From Cryptomeria japonica (Eukaryota > Streptophyta > Pinopsida > Cupressales > Cupressaceae), in NCBI RefSeq assembly GCF_030272615.1, contig NC_081413.1, forward strand, positions 185,516,115 through 185,580,114: a stretch of DNA of 64,000 nucleotides. The letters run 5' to 3'. The notes under the pieces are model-generated. The model saw nothing but the letters and a program-made list of their open reading frames with translations. It was not told where the DNA came from and did not search any database. Below are positions 1-11,017 of the stretch, piece by piece. Position numbers and translations under genes: made by a program. How positions within the stretch are numbered: the first letter of the stretch is position 1; each line of letters starts with the position of its first letter.

Positions 1-2437
1 ACAAGTGTTTGTATGCAAAGATAGATGATAACTAGTTATGGCATAAAAGGTTTTGTCATGTAAATTTTGATAATCTGATCAAGATAAGCAAGAAGCACTA
101 AGTAAGAGGTCTACCGAGTTTGGAAAAACCTGAGAATGCTATGTATCGAGGATGCCAGATGGGTAAGATGACAAGATCAAGCTTTACAAGTAAGTCCTAC
201 AATTCTAAGGGAATTTTAGATCTTGTGCACATTGATCTTTGTGGTCCTATGAAAGTTCAAAGTTATTATGGTGATAAATATTTCATATTATTTGTGGATG
301 ATTACTCAAGGATGATGTCAGTTATGTTTTTAAAAGAAAAATCAGAAGCTTTTCAAATGTTTAAATGGTACAAGGCAAGAGTTGAAAATGAAACAGGAAG
401 ACAACTAAAATGTCTTAGATCTAATAGAGGAGGAGAGTTCACATTTGATGAGTTCAACTTATTCTGCAATGATCATGGTATAAAAAGACAAGTCTCTGCA
501 CTGAGAACTCCACAACAAAATGGAATTGTTGAGAGAAGAAATAGATCTATTGTGGATTGTGCCAGAACCCTGAAGATTGAAAAGAAAGTGCCACAAACAT
601 TTTGGAGAGAAGCAATAAGCATAGTAGTTTACACCTTGAACCAAGTACAACTGAAGAAAGGAACTTTGAAGACACCATATGAGATCTAGTATGACAAGAA
701 ACCTAATGTAAGTTACTTCAAAATCTTTGGAAGTAGATGCTATGTTCACAAAGATGATAGAAATGGAAAGTTTGATCAGAAAAGTGAAGAAGGAACATTT
801 CTAGGTTATTCTTCTAGAAGCAAAGCATTTAAATGTCTGATCAAATCATCTAACAAAATAGTAGAAAGTGCAAATGTGAAAATTGATGAACTTGCAGAAA
901 TAAATGATGAAGGAAATTCCAAAGAACCAAAAGATTATGATGAATTTGTCTATGTTCAACTGGCAAGTCTTACCGAGAGAACTATTGAAGGAAATGAAGA
1001 GAATATCCAGTTACCGAGTGATGAAGAAGATCATACAGAGCCTACCAAGCCTGTATTAGCCAAGTATGTCAGAAGACATCATGCATCAAGTCAGATTATA
1101 GGAGATAAGAATGATCCAGTGATGACAAGGAACAAACTAAGATAGAACACATGTTTGATATCTAAATTTGAACCGAGAATAGTGAAAGAGGCATTTAACA
1201 GTGAAGATTGGATAAATGCTATGATAGAAGAGAATGATCAAATCAAGAAGAATGACACATGGACACTGGTCCCAAGACTGAAGGACAAAAATGTAATCGG
1301 TACAAAGTGGATTTTCAGAAATAAGCTAAATGAAAAAGGTGAGGTCATTCGAAATAAACCAAGACTAGTTTGCAAAGGTTATGCCCAAGAAGAAGGAATT
1401 GATTATGGTAAGACTTTTGTACCTATGGCAAGACTTGAAGGAGTAAGAACATTGTTGGCATATGTTGCTTACAAGAATTTCAAGGTATATCAAATGGATG
1501 TCAAATCTACATTTCTGAATGGTATATTAGAAGAAGAAGTTTTTATTTAACAACCTGAAGGATTTGTTGAAGACAAGAATAAAGATGAGGTATGTAAATT
1601 GAACAAAGCTTTATATGGTTTGAAACAAGCACCTAGAGCATGGTATGAAAGATTGCACTCTTATCTGATCAAGATTGGTTTTATAAGAACAAGTGAAAAC
1701 AACAATATGTACATGAAGAATGATGAAAATGGAATACTGATCTCAGCCATATTTGTTGATGATATTATCTTTTGTGGAAATGACTCTCAATGCAAGAACT
1801 TTGGAAATGAAATGAGCAAAGAATTTGAGATGTCATTAATCGGTGAGATAAAGTATTTGATAGGTTTACAAATACTGCAAATGAAAGATGAGATTTTCAT
1901 TACTCAATCCAAGTACATAAAGGAAATCTTGAAGAAATTTGGAATGGAGGATTCAAAACTAGTAAGTACTCCTATGACTACCAACTATAAACTATCAAAG
2001 AATGATGAATCTGCATCTGTTAATGAGACACTTTACCGATCTATGATTGGAAAACTACAATATGTTGATCATAGCAGGCCAAATATAGCACATGCAGTGG
2101 GTATAGTTGCAAGATTCTCTGCAGATCCTAAGGAAACACACATGACAACAATCAAGAGAATTTTCAAATACTTGAAAGGCACTGAAGATTATGGCTTAGT
2201 ATATCAGAAAGGAAATGTTTTTGATTTAAAAGTTTATATTGATGTTGATTGGGTAGGCAACATTGATGACAGGAAAAGCACAAGTGGAGGAGATTTATTT
2301 TTAGGAGAAAGACTAGTGAGTAGGCCTAGCAAGAAACAAGGATGTGTTTCACAGTCAACAACAGAAGCTGAATACATTGCTGCAGCATTGAATTGTACCA
2401 ACATAGCATGAATCAAACAATTGTTGGAAGGTACAAA
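1..2437 (+). pseudogene. Copia pol fragment (Copia-1 family), truncated at both ends
   Basis: Part of a Ty1/Copia polyprotein, starting inside the GAG-pre-integrase domain and running through integrase (about 120-870), a linker (876-1145), reverse transcriptase (1155-2050) and part of RNase H (2050-2437). Visible motifs are HIDLCGPM (first integrase Asp), PQQNGIVERRNRS (catalytic Glu), the RT motif [11 protein letters not shown] and the RNase H stretch STTEAEYIAA. The second integrase Asp is replaced: SNRGGEF where the sister copy at 13073-13558 has TDRGGEF. In-frame stops lie near 687, 1143, 1548 and 2409; at each place the sister copy has a sense codon. The fragment continues left of the window and is cut at 2437 by a 500-N gap, so no LTR or target duplication can be seen. 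It is non-functional. Confidence 0.93.
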
Positions 2438-2937
2438 NNNNNNNNNNNNNNNNNNNNNNNNNNNNNNNNNNNNNNNNNNNNNNNNNNNNNNNNNNNNNNN
2501 NNNNNNNNNNNNNNNNNNNNNNNNNNNNNNNNNNNNNNNNNNNNNNNNNNNNNNNNNNNNNNNNNNNNNNNNNNNNNNNNNNNNNNNNNNNNNNNNNNNN
2601 NNNNNNNNNNNNNNNNNNNNNNNNNNNNNNNNNNNNNNNNNNNNNNNNNNNNNNNNNNNNNNNNNNNNNNNNNNNNNNNNNNNNNNNNNNNNNNNNNNNN
2701 NNNNNNNNNNNNNNNNNNNNNNNNNNNNNNNNNNNNNNNNNNNNNNNNNNNNNNNNNNNNNNNNNNNNNNNNNNNNNNNNNNNNNNNNNNNNNNNNNNNN
2801 NNNNNNNNNNNNNNNNNNNNNNNNNNNNNNNNNNNNNNNNNNNNNNNNNNNNNNNNNNNNNNNNNNNNNNNNNNNNNNNNNNNNNNNNNNNNNNNNNNNN
2901 NNNNNNNNNNNNNNNNNNNNNNNNNNNNNNNNNNNNN
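2438..2937. other. Assembly gap, 500 N
   Basis: Exactly 500 unknown bases. A fixed round length is a scaffolding convention and does not measure the missing sequence. The left side is Copia RNase H on + and the right side is Gypsy integrase on +, so the true junction between these two elements is hidden. Confidence 0.98.
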
Positions 2938-3702
2938 AGTACCTCTCATCAATATCACAGGAAAACAAATTGTTGCATTTATCTTAAACTACGTCATCTG
3001 TCGCTATAGGATGCCCATGACCATTATCACTAATAATGGGCGACCGTTCAAGAATCGGGATGTCCAAGAGCTATGTGATAAATTCAAGATCCAACACAGA
3101 TTTTCCACACCCTACTATCCACAAGGGAATGACAAAGTAAAAGCATCAAACGGAACTATTTTAAAAATCCTCAAAAAGATAGTGAATGATGCTGGCAGAG
3201 ATTGACATATTCAATTGAATCCCTCTCTATGGGCCTACCATACTAGTATCCACACACCCATGGGTGTCACACCTTTCTCTCTTGTTTATGGATCAGAAGC
3301 AATACTACTAATAGAAGTAGAGATACCTTCTATATGAGTATCATTAAAAGGTCTTATCCCAGATGAAGAACAACAAGTATCTAGATTGTAAGAGTTAGAA
3401 TTGATCCATGAACAAAGACAAAATGCCTTTGATCATTTAAAGGTATATCAGCAAAGAATGTGTCAAAGTTATAATTACAAGGTCAAACCACGAGTCTTTC
3501 AAGTTGGAAAACTAGTAGTAAAGGAAAATCCACAAAACCAGTTAGATTGAGAAAAGAAAGGAAAGTTTGAACCAAACTGGTTAGGTCCATTTGTGGTCAC
3601 AACAGTATTTGGGTTAGGAGCATATCAGCTATCAACATAGGATGGGGATCAGCTCAAGGAACCCATCAAAAGAATGCATTTGAAGAAGTTTTATGTCTGA
3701 AA
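2938..3702 (+). pseudogene. Ty3/Gypsy (Tat-type) integrase, 3' part
   Basis: C-terminal two thirds of a Gypsy integrase. It begins in the catalytic core at VPLINITGKQIVAF and includes the second catalytic region as IITNNGRPFKNRD, where Asn stands at the position of the Asp seen in IVTDNGCPFKNKD of the element at 26372-26896. The third region reads YYPQGNDKVKASN, so the catalytic Glu position is Lys. The C-terminal part (KGKFEPNWLGPFVV, RMHLKKFYV) matches the same region of the 19.4-kb element. Several in-frame stops occur, near 3205, 3336, 3448 and 3548. Loss of both catalytic acids shows long decay. The N-terminal part lies in or beyond the gap. Confidence 0.88.
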
Positions 3703-3935
3703 AAGCAAAAAAATCCAAAAATAGTGAAAAAGCAGAAAAATCCAAAAACAATGAAAAAACAGAAAAATCCAAAAACAGTGGAAAACCAGAAAAATCCAAA
3801 AACAGTGGAAAAGCAGAAAAATCCAAAAACATTGAAAAAGTAGAAAAATCAAAAAACAATGAAAAAGAAGAAAAATCCAAAAACAGTGGAAAAGTGGAAA
3901 ATACAAAAACAGTGAAAAATGATGAAATTTAAAAA
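3703..3935 (+). repeat. Lysine-rich coding minisatellite at the integrase C terminus
   Basis: About seven copies of a roughly 30-base unit, read in frame with the integrase end as EKSKNSGKAE-like decapeptides (Lys, Ser, Glu, Asn). It follows RMHLKKFYV directly, with one stop at the boundary (TGA near 3699). The homologous position in the other Tat-type element (about 25706-25770, -) also has a Lys/Gln/Asn-rich low-complexity tail, so a basic tail is a shared feature of these integrases, while the array itself has expanded here. The complementary strand reads as FLDFS repeats, which I regard as a shadow. Confidence 0.85.
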
Positions 3936-5136
3936 TAAAAAAATCAAATATGAGAAAAAGTGCAGTAAAAATAGATGGTGAAAACCTAGCAAATAGGTGT
4001 TATCTGTCAACTAGCTCTTCCATCTACTAGTTCATGCATCCTTCCGCTTGCATTCATTTCCATCAACATTGTTCATATCCATCATAAAGCCTTTGTACAT
4101 ACACAGGCGGTCTAGGTGATTTCTCGTCATGGTTTGGATCATTGTATATATCATAATAAGGTTTGTTTCTAAGCTGGGGGCAAAATACTGAACCTAGCTG
4201 GGGGCAAAAAATTTCATCATCTTGAGCTTAATCAAATAAGTAGAACAACAATTAGGCAACATTTGTCAAGCAAAAAAACTAAGACACATCTAACGTTGAA
4301 CATAAGATCACATTGTTAACCATCAACTATCACATATCAGTCTAAACATGACAAACACATATCAATGGATGATATATCTTGACTCATGATTTTAACACTT
4401 TGACAATAATGGTTCAACTATTATATCTTGATTTTTTGCTATCATGATTTCTAAGTGACTCTAGGATGTCTTTGACTAGAGGAACAAGGAAGGAACATGA
4501 TATTTTTCTTGTCTGTTGTCTGTAAATTAATCGTTAATATGTGCAAAGTTGTCTTGGGACATGATCATCAGAGTATCATAAAAGACATTTCAGACTTGCA
4601 TATAGAAATGATTAATATTGTCTATTTTACGCAAGCAACACTCAGGTCATCTTGGTTCAATTATACCTCAACGCTTGTGCTAACTTGCAATATCAAAACC
4701 CAGGAAAGTAGTGCTCAAGTCATCATGATTAAATTATACCATTGATGTTTGCACTCACTTCCCACATTTTAAAGGCTCAATGATGAAACAAAGCAATGAC
4801 TCCAAGATTGGTCCAATCGCCGCATTGCATTTCATTTTGCATTTGTATTTAGCTTGCATTTCATTCTTGCTTGGGATCATAAAAGATCATCTTATCCAAG
4901 GTCAAATCTATCACAGGAATCATCAATGTATCATCATAGGTGTATACACAATTAGAATGATGACTCATCTCTCTCTAGATATTGTCAACCCAGTACAAAT
5001 CTTATGATATCCCCTCAAATGGACCCACATTAGCATATGTGAATCTTCCTGCAACATGATATCAACAAAATGTTAGTTCTATATCCAATCAACCTTATCA
5101 ATTCTATCAATCCATCTCATCTGATCCATTCTATCA

Positions 5137-5280
5137 TGTCTTATACAAGATGTATCTTTCCTGGAACCAGATGTTCTGATCAAGTCTTATACAGGATATA
5201 TCATTCCTGAAACCAGACGCTTTGATCATCTTTGTCTTATAGAGGAGGTGTCATTCCTGAAACCAGACTAAATCTCGATC
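5137..5280 (+). repeat. Three tandem copies of a 46-50 base unit
   Basis: Each unit has the form GTCTTATACAGGATATATC, then TTCCTGAAACCAGAC, then a variable GATCA stretch. The same motif pair (GTCTTATACAAGG and CTGAAACCAGAC) occurs twice in the 3' region of the 19.4-kb Gypsy element (24785-24870 on -, 62895-62970 on +), so it is an old shared feature of this lineage. Confidence 0.8.
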
Positions 5281-5586
5281 TTATCAATATAATCAATCTT
5301 ATCAATTCAATCAAACTATATCAATCATCACATCAAGAACCACATCAAAGTGATCAAAGAACTCACACTTTCATCAGCCACAGTTGTAGAAATTGAATCA
5401 TTTCTAATTGGGATATCAATTTTGCAAAGATCCAAAAACTCCAAAGGTCAATTATCTCAATTGATCTCTCAAGGGGGAATCATTGTACCATAATTTATCA
5501 ATAAATTTCTAGGGCATCCTATTGAACCAATATCATCATCAAAATGAGATTATTCTTTGAATCAATGCGTCATCACACCTCGCTTC

Positions 5587-5600
5587 AAACAGGGGCAAAA
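5587..5600 (+). other. Polypurine tract of the + strand Gypsy element
   Basis: AAACAGGGGCAAAA stands immediately before TGTATACACC, the start of the 3' LTR. The 19.4-kb element has the related tract AAAGAGGGGCAAAA directly before TGTAGACATC. Confidence 0.75.
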
Positions 5601-6480
5601 TGTATACACCTAAAAATGGTCTAAGATAATTAATTGAATAAGTAATTATTTAATTAATCCCCCTTCCTAATTTAATTGAATTCATTAGCAATTTGATCAA
5701 ATTCTCCCATTCATCTACTTTTTAATAAATCTAAGGATTTATTTAATAGGTTCATTTCAATAGTTCCCTTTGATTAATTAATTCAAATTAATTAATCCTC
5801 CCCCCATTTAATCAATTCTTCTAATCCCCTAATTAATTAAAACAAATCAATTTATGAGTTGTTGAAAAATAATTAGTCTTTTCCTATTATTTGAATTTTT
5901 AAATTCAAATTACCCACATGGGTCCTAACTTTTAACCATCCCCTAACCTAACCCATTCCACCTAACCCTGGGTTTAACTAAACCTATCCTATCTTGCACA
6001 TTCTAACCTCCTTATCCTAACCTCCCATGGTGTGGATATTCTCCCCTTGAGACACATGGCACTTTTGCCACATGTCTCCTCCCTTGGACACTTTCCCTCT
6101 CATGAGCATGGCTCCTTAACACTTGTCACCATAGAGATGAGAAGTGTCCCTTACTCAAACCTCTTCTCCAACTTCCTCAATCTTGGCCCTTGATATCTTC
6201 AAATCAGATATGGACCATTGATTCCTGCCACCTCATCTTTGGCCTTGGAATTCCTATAAATATCCCCCATTTTGGAGCAATAAGGATCCCTTGCATTCAT
6301 ATTTTCAGCATCATTACTGTAAGAATTTTCATTTCAATCATTTAGTAATTATCATTTTGGATTAATCATAGCATTGCATTTCATATCATTTGCATAATCA
6401 ATCATGATCAAGTAGCTACTCAACTCTTGAGTTTCCACTTTGGAGGTCATTGCTCTGCTAAGAGCCAACCAATCTGATGC
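5601..6480 (+). repeat. Gypsy 3' LTR (start certain, end not resolved)
   Basis: Begins TGTATACACCTAAAAATGG right after the polypurine tract. LTR A of the 19.4-kb element begins TGTAGACATCTAAAAATGG, so the first bases are conserved between the two Gypsy elements. It contains a TATA box (CTATAAATA, 6254-6262). The partner LTR is not in the window, so the end cannot be fixed; 6480 is an estimate. Confidence 0.65.
6254..6262 (+). promoter_or_regulatory. Predicted LTR TATA box
   Basis: CTATAAATA about 650 bases into the LTR, in sense orientation. Position and sequence fit a plant LTR core promoter. Confidence 0.5.
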
Positions 6481-8088
6481 AGAGCATCATGAAAAACAAA
6501 TCACAACTATAGGATCATGTTGATCCATCCATATTTTAATCATGATAAAAATTCATTAGAGTCATATTTCATCATTCTTCAACAATCAATCAATCAAGAA
6601 AGCATAAACTTAATCTAGGTATCAAACTTGCCAACTTGCTGCTCCTTTGGATAGACCTTTACACATAGGTCTATAACTTTTTAACAAGAAGTAAACATCT
6701 CAATCCCTTTATTCAAACCCTGAATAACTATATTATAAACAATATATCCAAAATTCATAAACATCCAATGGTGCAATTAAAAGTTATCATCTCTGCACCG
6801 AGACCAATTTTGACTGTCATAAATCTGGAAAATGTATGCTTGCTGCCTGCTAGGGCATCATATTTCACAACAAATACTTAACCAAAATAAAACAATACCA
6901 TAATAAAATGAAATCCCTCTGAGTCTACTTTCATAATATTCAATTCATTAATTTTTCCAATGGTGAAATCACAAGATAAGTACAAACCCTTTCCACCAAC
7001 TCCATTTAAGACACTTTAAAACCAATTTTCGCCAAAATCTTCATAACTTTAACAAATAAAAACAAAAATGCCTCAAACAAAAGGGAAAAGAAATAGGATT
7101 CACACATATTTCCAATAATTCTATTTAGAGGTCTTAATAATCTCATATTATTTCATACCATATGCTGCAATGTGACTGTTCTCAAGAAGTATCAAATCTG
7201 CAATTGACAACTTTCACCAAAACTTCCATATCTTCTTCATTTCTTTATGAAATTGACCCAAAAAAAAAGAATGACAAATAGGATTCACCCTTCTATCTAA
7301 CCATTTCTATATTATATATTTTCTATGCCGTACATGACTGTACAAGACCTGGAAACAGAGATTTAACACAAGAAACTTAACAAAATGCAAGATTCAAACA
7401 AATCCAAATGTTCCAAAACTTTATCCTCCTTCTCTATTCTTCCAATAATCATTTGGTTTTAAAAATACAACATATTTATACTATTTGGTAGTTATAAACC
7501 ATCCAACTACCTTTATGACCCTTCATCATCCCTTTTACAACTTTATGTGCAATTTTTGCACTTTTACATTTTTGCAAATGTTGCACTTTTGCATTTTTCT
7601 TGCAACTTTGACACTTTTTCCTAATGGATCTAAAAATTGTAAAAACCCCCTAAACATGTCCAAATAATCTATTTAATACCTTTTACATACTTGATAGCCT
7701 TCTCATGGCCTTTTATACAATTTTGACCATCTTGACCTATAAGGGCCTATATGGACAACTAGGACATAATCAGGACTTGCTTACATTTTTAGGCTTCCAA
7801 TCCTTACAAATCATTCCAAATGGATTCAAATACATTATAAATGACCTTCAAATATCAATTATATTTCAAATGATGACTTTGACCATATATTTGCCTTACA
7901 CCATGGGTGCTTCTGCACCACAATCTAACACCTTCAAGGTCCTCAAGAATGGAGGAAAATGGGACATTTCAAGGAAGGTTTATGGTTTGAATCTTAAATT
8001 TAGTTTTCAATTAAGCTTTCCATTATGTTTTATTGTCTCATTATATGTGTATTCCTTTCTTATATACCACATTTTTAGCATCACAGTT
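6481..8088. other. Unassigned AT-rich sequence
   Basis: No domain recognised. It probably contains the end of the LTR above and one further repeat. On the - strand the integrase fragment at 8090-8582 changes abruptly near 8089 into TGTGATGCTAAAAATGTGG, which begins like an LTR (TG, then a TAAAAATG motif). That suggests another element enters here. ORFs at 7485-7667 and 7705-8103 look like chance ORFs in AT-rich DNA. A run of TTTGCA-like words lies at 7548-7600. Confidence 0.5.
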
Positions 8089-8089
8089 A

Positions 8090-8582
8090 TAAGTTCCAAC
8101 TAGGAATCTCTCTTTTCTTAGATGTACCATCACTTTATCGCCAACTTCAAATTCCTTATGACTCTTCTTCTCATCCGCCTTCTCCTTATACTTATTGTTC
8201 ATGTCTTCCAAATGTTGCTTAACCTAAATATACAATGCTACCATGTGATCTAAAAAGTCTTCTTCTTCTAAACTTCTTCGGTCTTCACTGATAGTGTCTC
8301 TCAATTCTGATATAATTCTAAGATGCACTCCGATAACAATCTCAAAAGGTTTTCTTGTGGTACTTCTATTGATTGAATTGTTGTAGGAAAACTCATCTTG
8401 TACAAGGATTAAATCCCATCTTCTAGTTTTATCTCCCACTAAACATCTCAACAAGTTTCCCAAACTCTGGTTAACAACTTTTGTCTATGGATTAGTCTAT
8501 GGATGAAAAGTAGAACTGAACTTCAAATTTGTCTTCATGTTCTTCCAAGGTGCTCTCCAAAATTAGCCAACAAAATTAATAT
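8090..8582 (-). pseudogene. Gypsy integrase, C-terminal half (outermost element of the nest)
   Basis: Reads on - from 8582: FWRAPWKNMKTNLKFSS, then NLLRCLVGDKTRRWDLILV and a C-terminal VGDKVMVHLRKE. This is the typical C-terminal half of a Ty3/Gypsy integrase of chromovirus-like type. Stops are present, for example TAG in the HP*TN stretch near 8510. The N-terminal half lies at 39942-40387 on the same strand. The two parts would be contiguous if Copia-B (8583-39941) were absent; the reading frame resumes just after the duplicated target site. Similarity ends near 8089. Confidence 0.88.
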
Positions 8583-9109
8583 TGTTAGGATAACCGATGA
8601 ACAGCTGAGAGGAGGGGGGGGGGGTGAATCAGTTGTTAACAAATTAGATCAATCAAACCACTTAATAACCTTTAATTGGAGCACATAAACATTGAATACT
8701 AGAATAGCAAAAACGGATATCGATAAGCAATAAAACTTAAGAATGAAATAGAGAATTAACACAATGAAACCATACCACATAACACCATGATATGTACATG
8801 GAAAACCCAGTAAAGGGAAAAACCACAGTGGGAAGCCTACCCATAGTTAGATGATACTTCTGTAGAAAGTATATGATACAATGAGGGGCATACACATGCA
8901 GGAAGGCACATTGCCTAGAGAATACTGCTCATTACAAAAGAGTCTCACTGACTATAGAGAGGTTATAACCACCTCAAGATAATTGGACAAAAATCCAAAA
9001 TAATGAACTGCCAGAGATAGCATCTACCATGCCTGATTACAGTCATGATTAAGCTCAATATCGGAGGCCTTTGACATCTTCCTTAAACCTAATTTGATCA
9101 CCTATGATC
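8583..9109 (-). repeat. Copia-B 3' LTR, first segment on +
   Basis: Starts TGTTAGGATAACCG and contains a run of ten G (around 8611-8625) that is conserved in position, not length, in the other Copia LTRs. It ends at the duplicated target TGATC (9105-9109) where Copia-1 inserted. Confidence 0.9.
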
Positions 9110-10629
9110 TGATAGTTCTGATACTTAATGTTAAGTACTGATGCCAAGCTAATAAGATGAGAGGGGGGGGGTGAATCATACAACCTTAATCTTCCATAAA
9201 AACAATAGATTCAACCTTGGTAACATATACATCAGTAATATAACCAAAACTGCTAAACATAAAACTCAAAAACATATAAACATCATAACACTCATAACAC
9301 CAGATTTAACGTGGAAACCCAAATAGGCAAAAACCACTGTGGGATTTCAGACCCACTAAGAAATATACTCTTCTAGAGCATGCTCGGTTAAAAGAAAATC
9401 CTGTTAAAGATTACAAACACATTGCTAGATGTGACCTAGTTAAGGGATTTCCCTCAGATCTGTTAGGATCTTCACCTTGTTAGAAGTGACCTTGTTAAAG
9501 GATTTCAAACACTCAATCAGAATGTCACCTTGCTAGAGGGTTTTACAAATAATATTGATAAGTCCACTCAGTTAAGATATTTTCTGTCACTTCACAAAAT
9601 AACAGTAATAAAAATCTATCTGCAACTTCACATCTAAAATGCTAAAGCAGATTCTTATTTGCTCAATACAATCTAGGACTTATCTTGTCCATCTATTGGG
9701 CTCTATACTCTGTTATTCAAACAAGTCTTCAAGCTTCAGTGCTCGATAATCACTATGTAGCATCCCTATGCATACACTTGCCCACATGCATTGTTTATCA
9801 ACAGTTCCTTATTTATAAACAATTCGCCAACCACTTAATCTCCTTGATCACATATCCCATGATCAATCATAGCCATCAGATCTTCAAACTTTGACCAGGT
9901 TCAATGTATCCTTCGATCTGAAAATGTTTTACCCCACCTTGGAACTTGCATACATTTCTTGGAACTTGTGCTAGGGTATTGTAGTTCAATCTGAGCAGTA
10001 GATCTTCCTGCCAATTTTCCTTTGCCATAGATTCTTTAACAAACTTCATTCACGGCATACTAATCATTTAATCATAGCCAGCTCATCAGCTTCCTTTATT
10101 AAATAATGCTTTTATACATTCAATGCATTTTGTTACTACTCGGTTGCAACTCGGTAAATGCTAAAGTTCACTCAGTAGACTTTCTGCCTTCATTAACCGA
10201 TAGCGATAACCTTAGGGTTTACCAACTAGATTCCTTAGGGTTTATCGACTAGGTTCTTTGCTCAGTAACATAGTATAATATGAACCTTACAATCAATCAA
10301 CATATGTAGGATATCAAAACAATCTAAACATCATGATCTCATCATTATCTAACTCGGTAATAGTTGCCCATTGAATAACTTATTCATCCCCTTATTCATC
10401 ATATTCTTTTTGTGTCTTTTACCAACATCTTTATACTCATCAAATCATACTTCTTAAGATATGGCAACATCATACTGAATTAGAAAATCAATTTCTTGAC
10501 ATCAATGACAAAATAATAATATTAAGACAATAAACATCCTTAATCAGTTATATCCATAATCATGAACAACCTTCTCAATATCCTTATTGAAATGCCAACA
10601 ATCTCTCCTTGTCTATTATAATGCCAACA
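9110..10629 (-). repeat. Copia-1 3' LTR
   Basis: On - it runs from TGTTGGCATTATAATAG to CA. It contains a G run (9163-9171 on +), several CTCGGTA words (10135-10190 and 10350) and the word TTGACATCAATGACAAAA (10497-10514) shared with the other Copia LTRs. An ORF at 9685-9894 is a chance ORF: its counterpart in the other LTR (15828-16037) shows the same frame only because the LTRs are copies. Confidence 0.93.
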
Positions 10630-11017
10630 ATCTCCCCCTTTGCCATTGATGGAAAAACTAATTGATTTGACCTAATTGATTCGGATTGCTGTGAGATTCT
10701 AAGATACTAAAATGCTCTCCCCCTGTCATCAGTCTTCTCCCCCATACATTAGTCTTCTCCTTTTTTCTTCAGTCTTCTCCCCCTTTGACAACAATGCCAA
10801 AAAGTAAAGAACTAAAACATAATTTCTTCCAGTATGAAGTGATTTCCTACTGTTATGTGTCAACTTAGTCTCGGTTAGAGCATTTTGTCTTCAATTCTTG
10901 TTCCCTATTATTGTTTTCCTGCACACCTTTAGAAAACATCCTAAAGTGTGTAAATCAACATCAACTCCTAAAAGATATTTTGTAGAGTCATCAAATTGAT
11001 GCATTCACTGAACTCGA
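10630..11017 (-). other. Copia-1 polypurine tract and upstream purine-rich repeats
   Basis: AAAGGGGGAGAT (10630-10641, read on -) abuts the 3' LTR. Upstream on - the motif GGGGGAGAAGACT or close variants occurs at least three more times (10720-10790). No coding potential. Confidence 0.8.

Larger units (their letters stand above)
3936..5600 (+). other. Gypsy 3' untranslated internal region up to the polypurine tract
   Basis: No credible ORF. It holds a motif GGTGAAAACCTAGCAAATAG (3977-3996) that recurs after the integrase of the 19.4-kb element (62210-62235) and two copies of GCTGGGGGCAAAA near 4170-4210. A tandem repeat at 5137-5280 and the polypurine tract at 5587-5600 are listed separately. 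Short ORFs at 4497-4745 and 4780-5007 show no recognisable domain and are probably chance. Confidence 0.7.

Noticed and set aside
2234-3205. ORFs crossing the first gap, and 40787-41659 crossing the second
   Set aside because: Runs of N translate as X and join unrelated sequence; they are not evidence for a gene.
3632-3906. Antisense ORFs with FLDFS/FWIFL repeats, suggestive of a membrane repeat protein
   Set aside because: They are the complement of the Lys-rich minisatellite, which is in frame with the integrase end on +.
7485-8103. Two ORFs of 60 and 132 codons as possible small host genes
   Set aside because: AT-rich composition, no recognisable domain, no neighbouring gene structure; the second overlaps the end of the Gypsy integrase fragment on the other strand.
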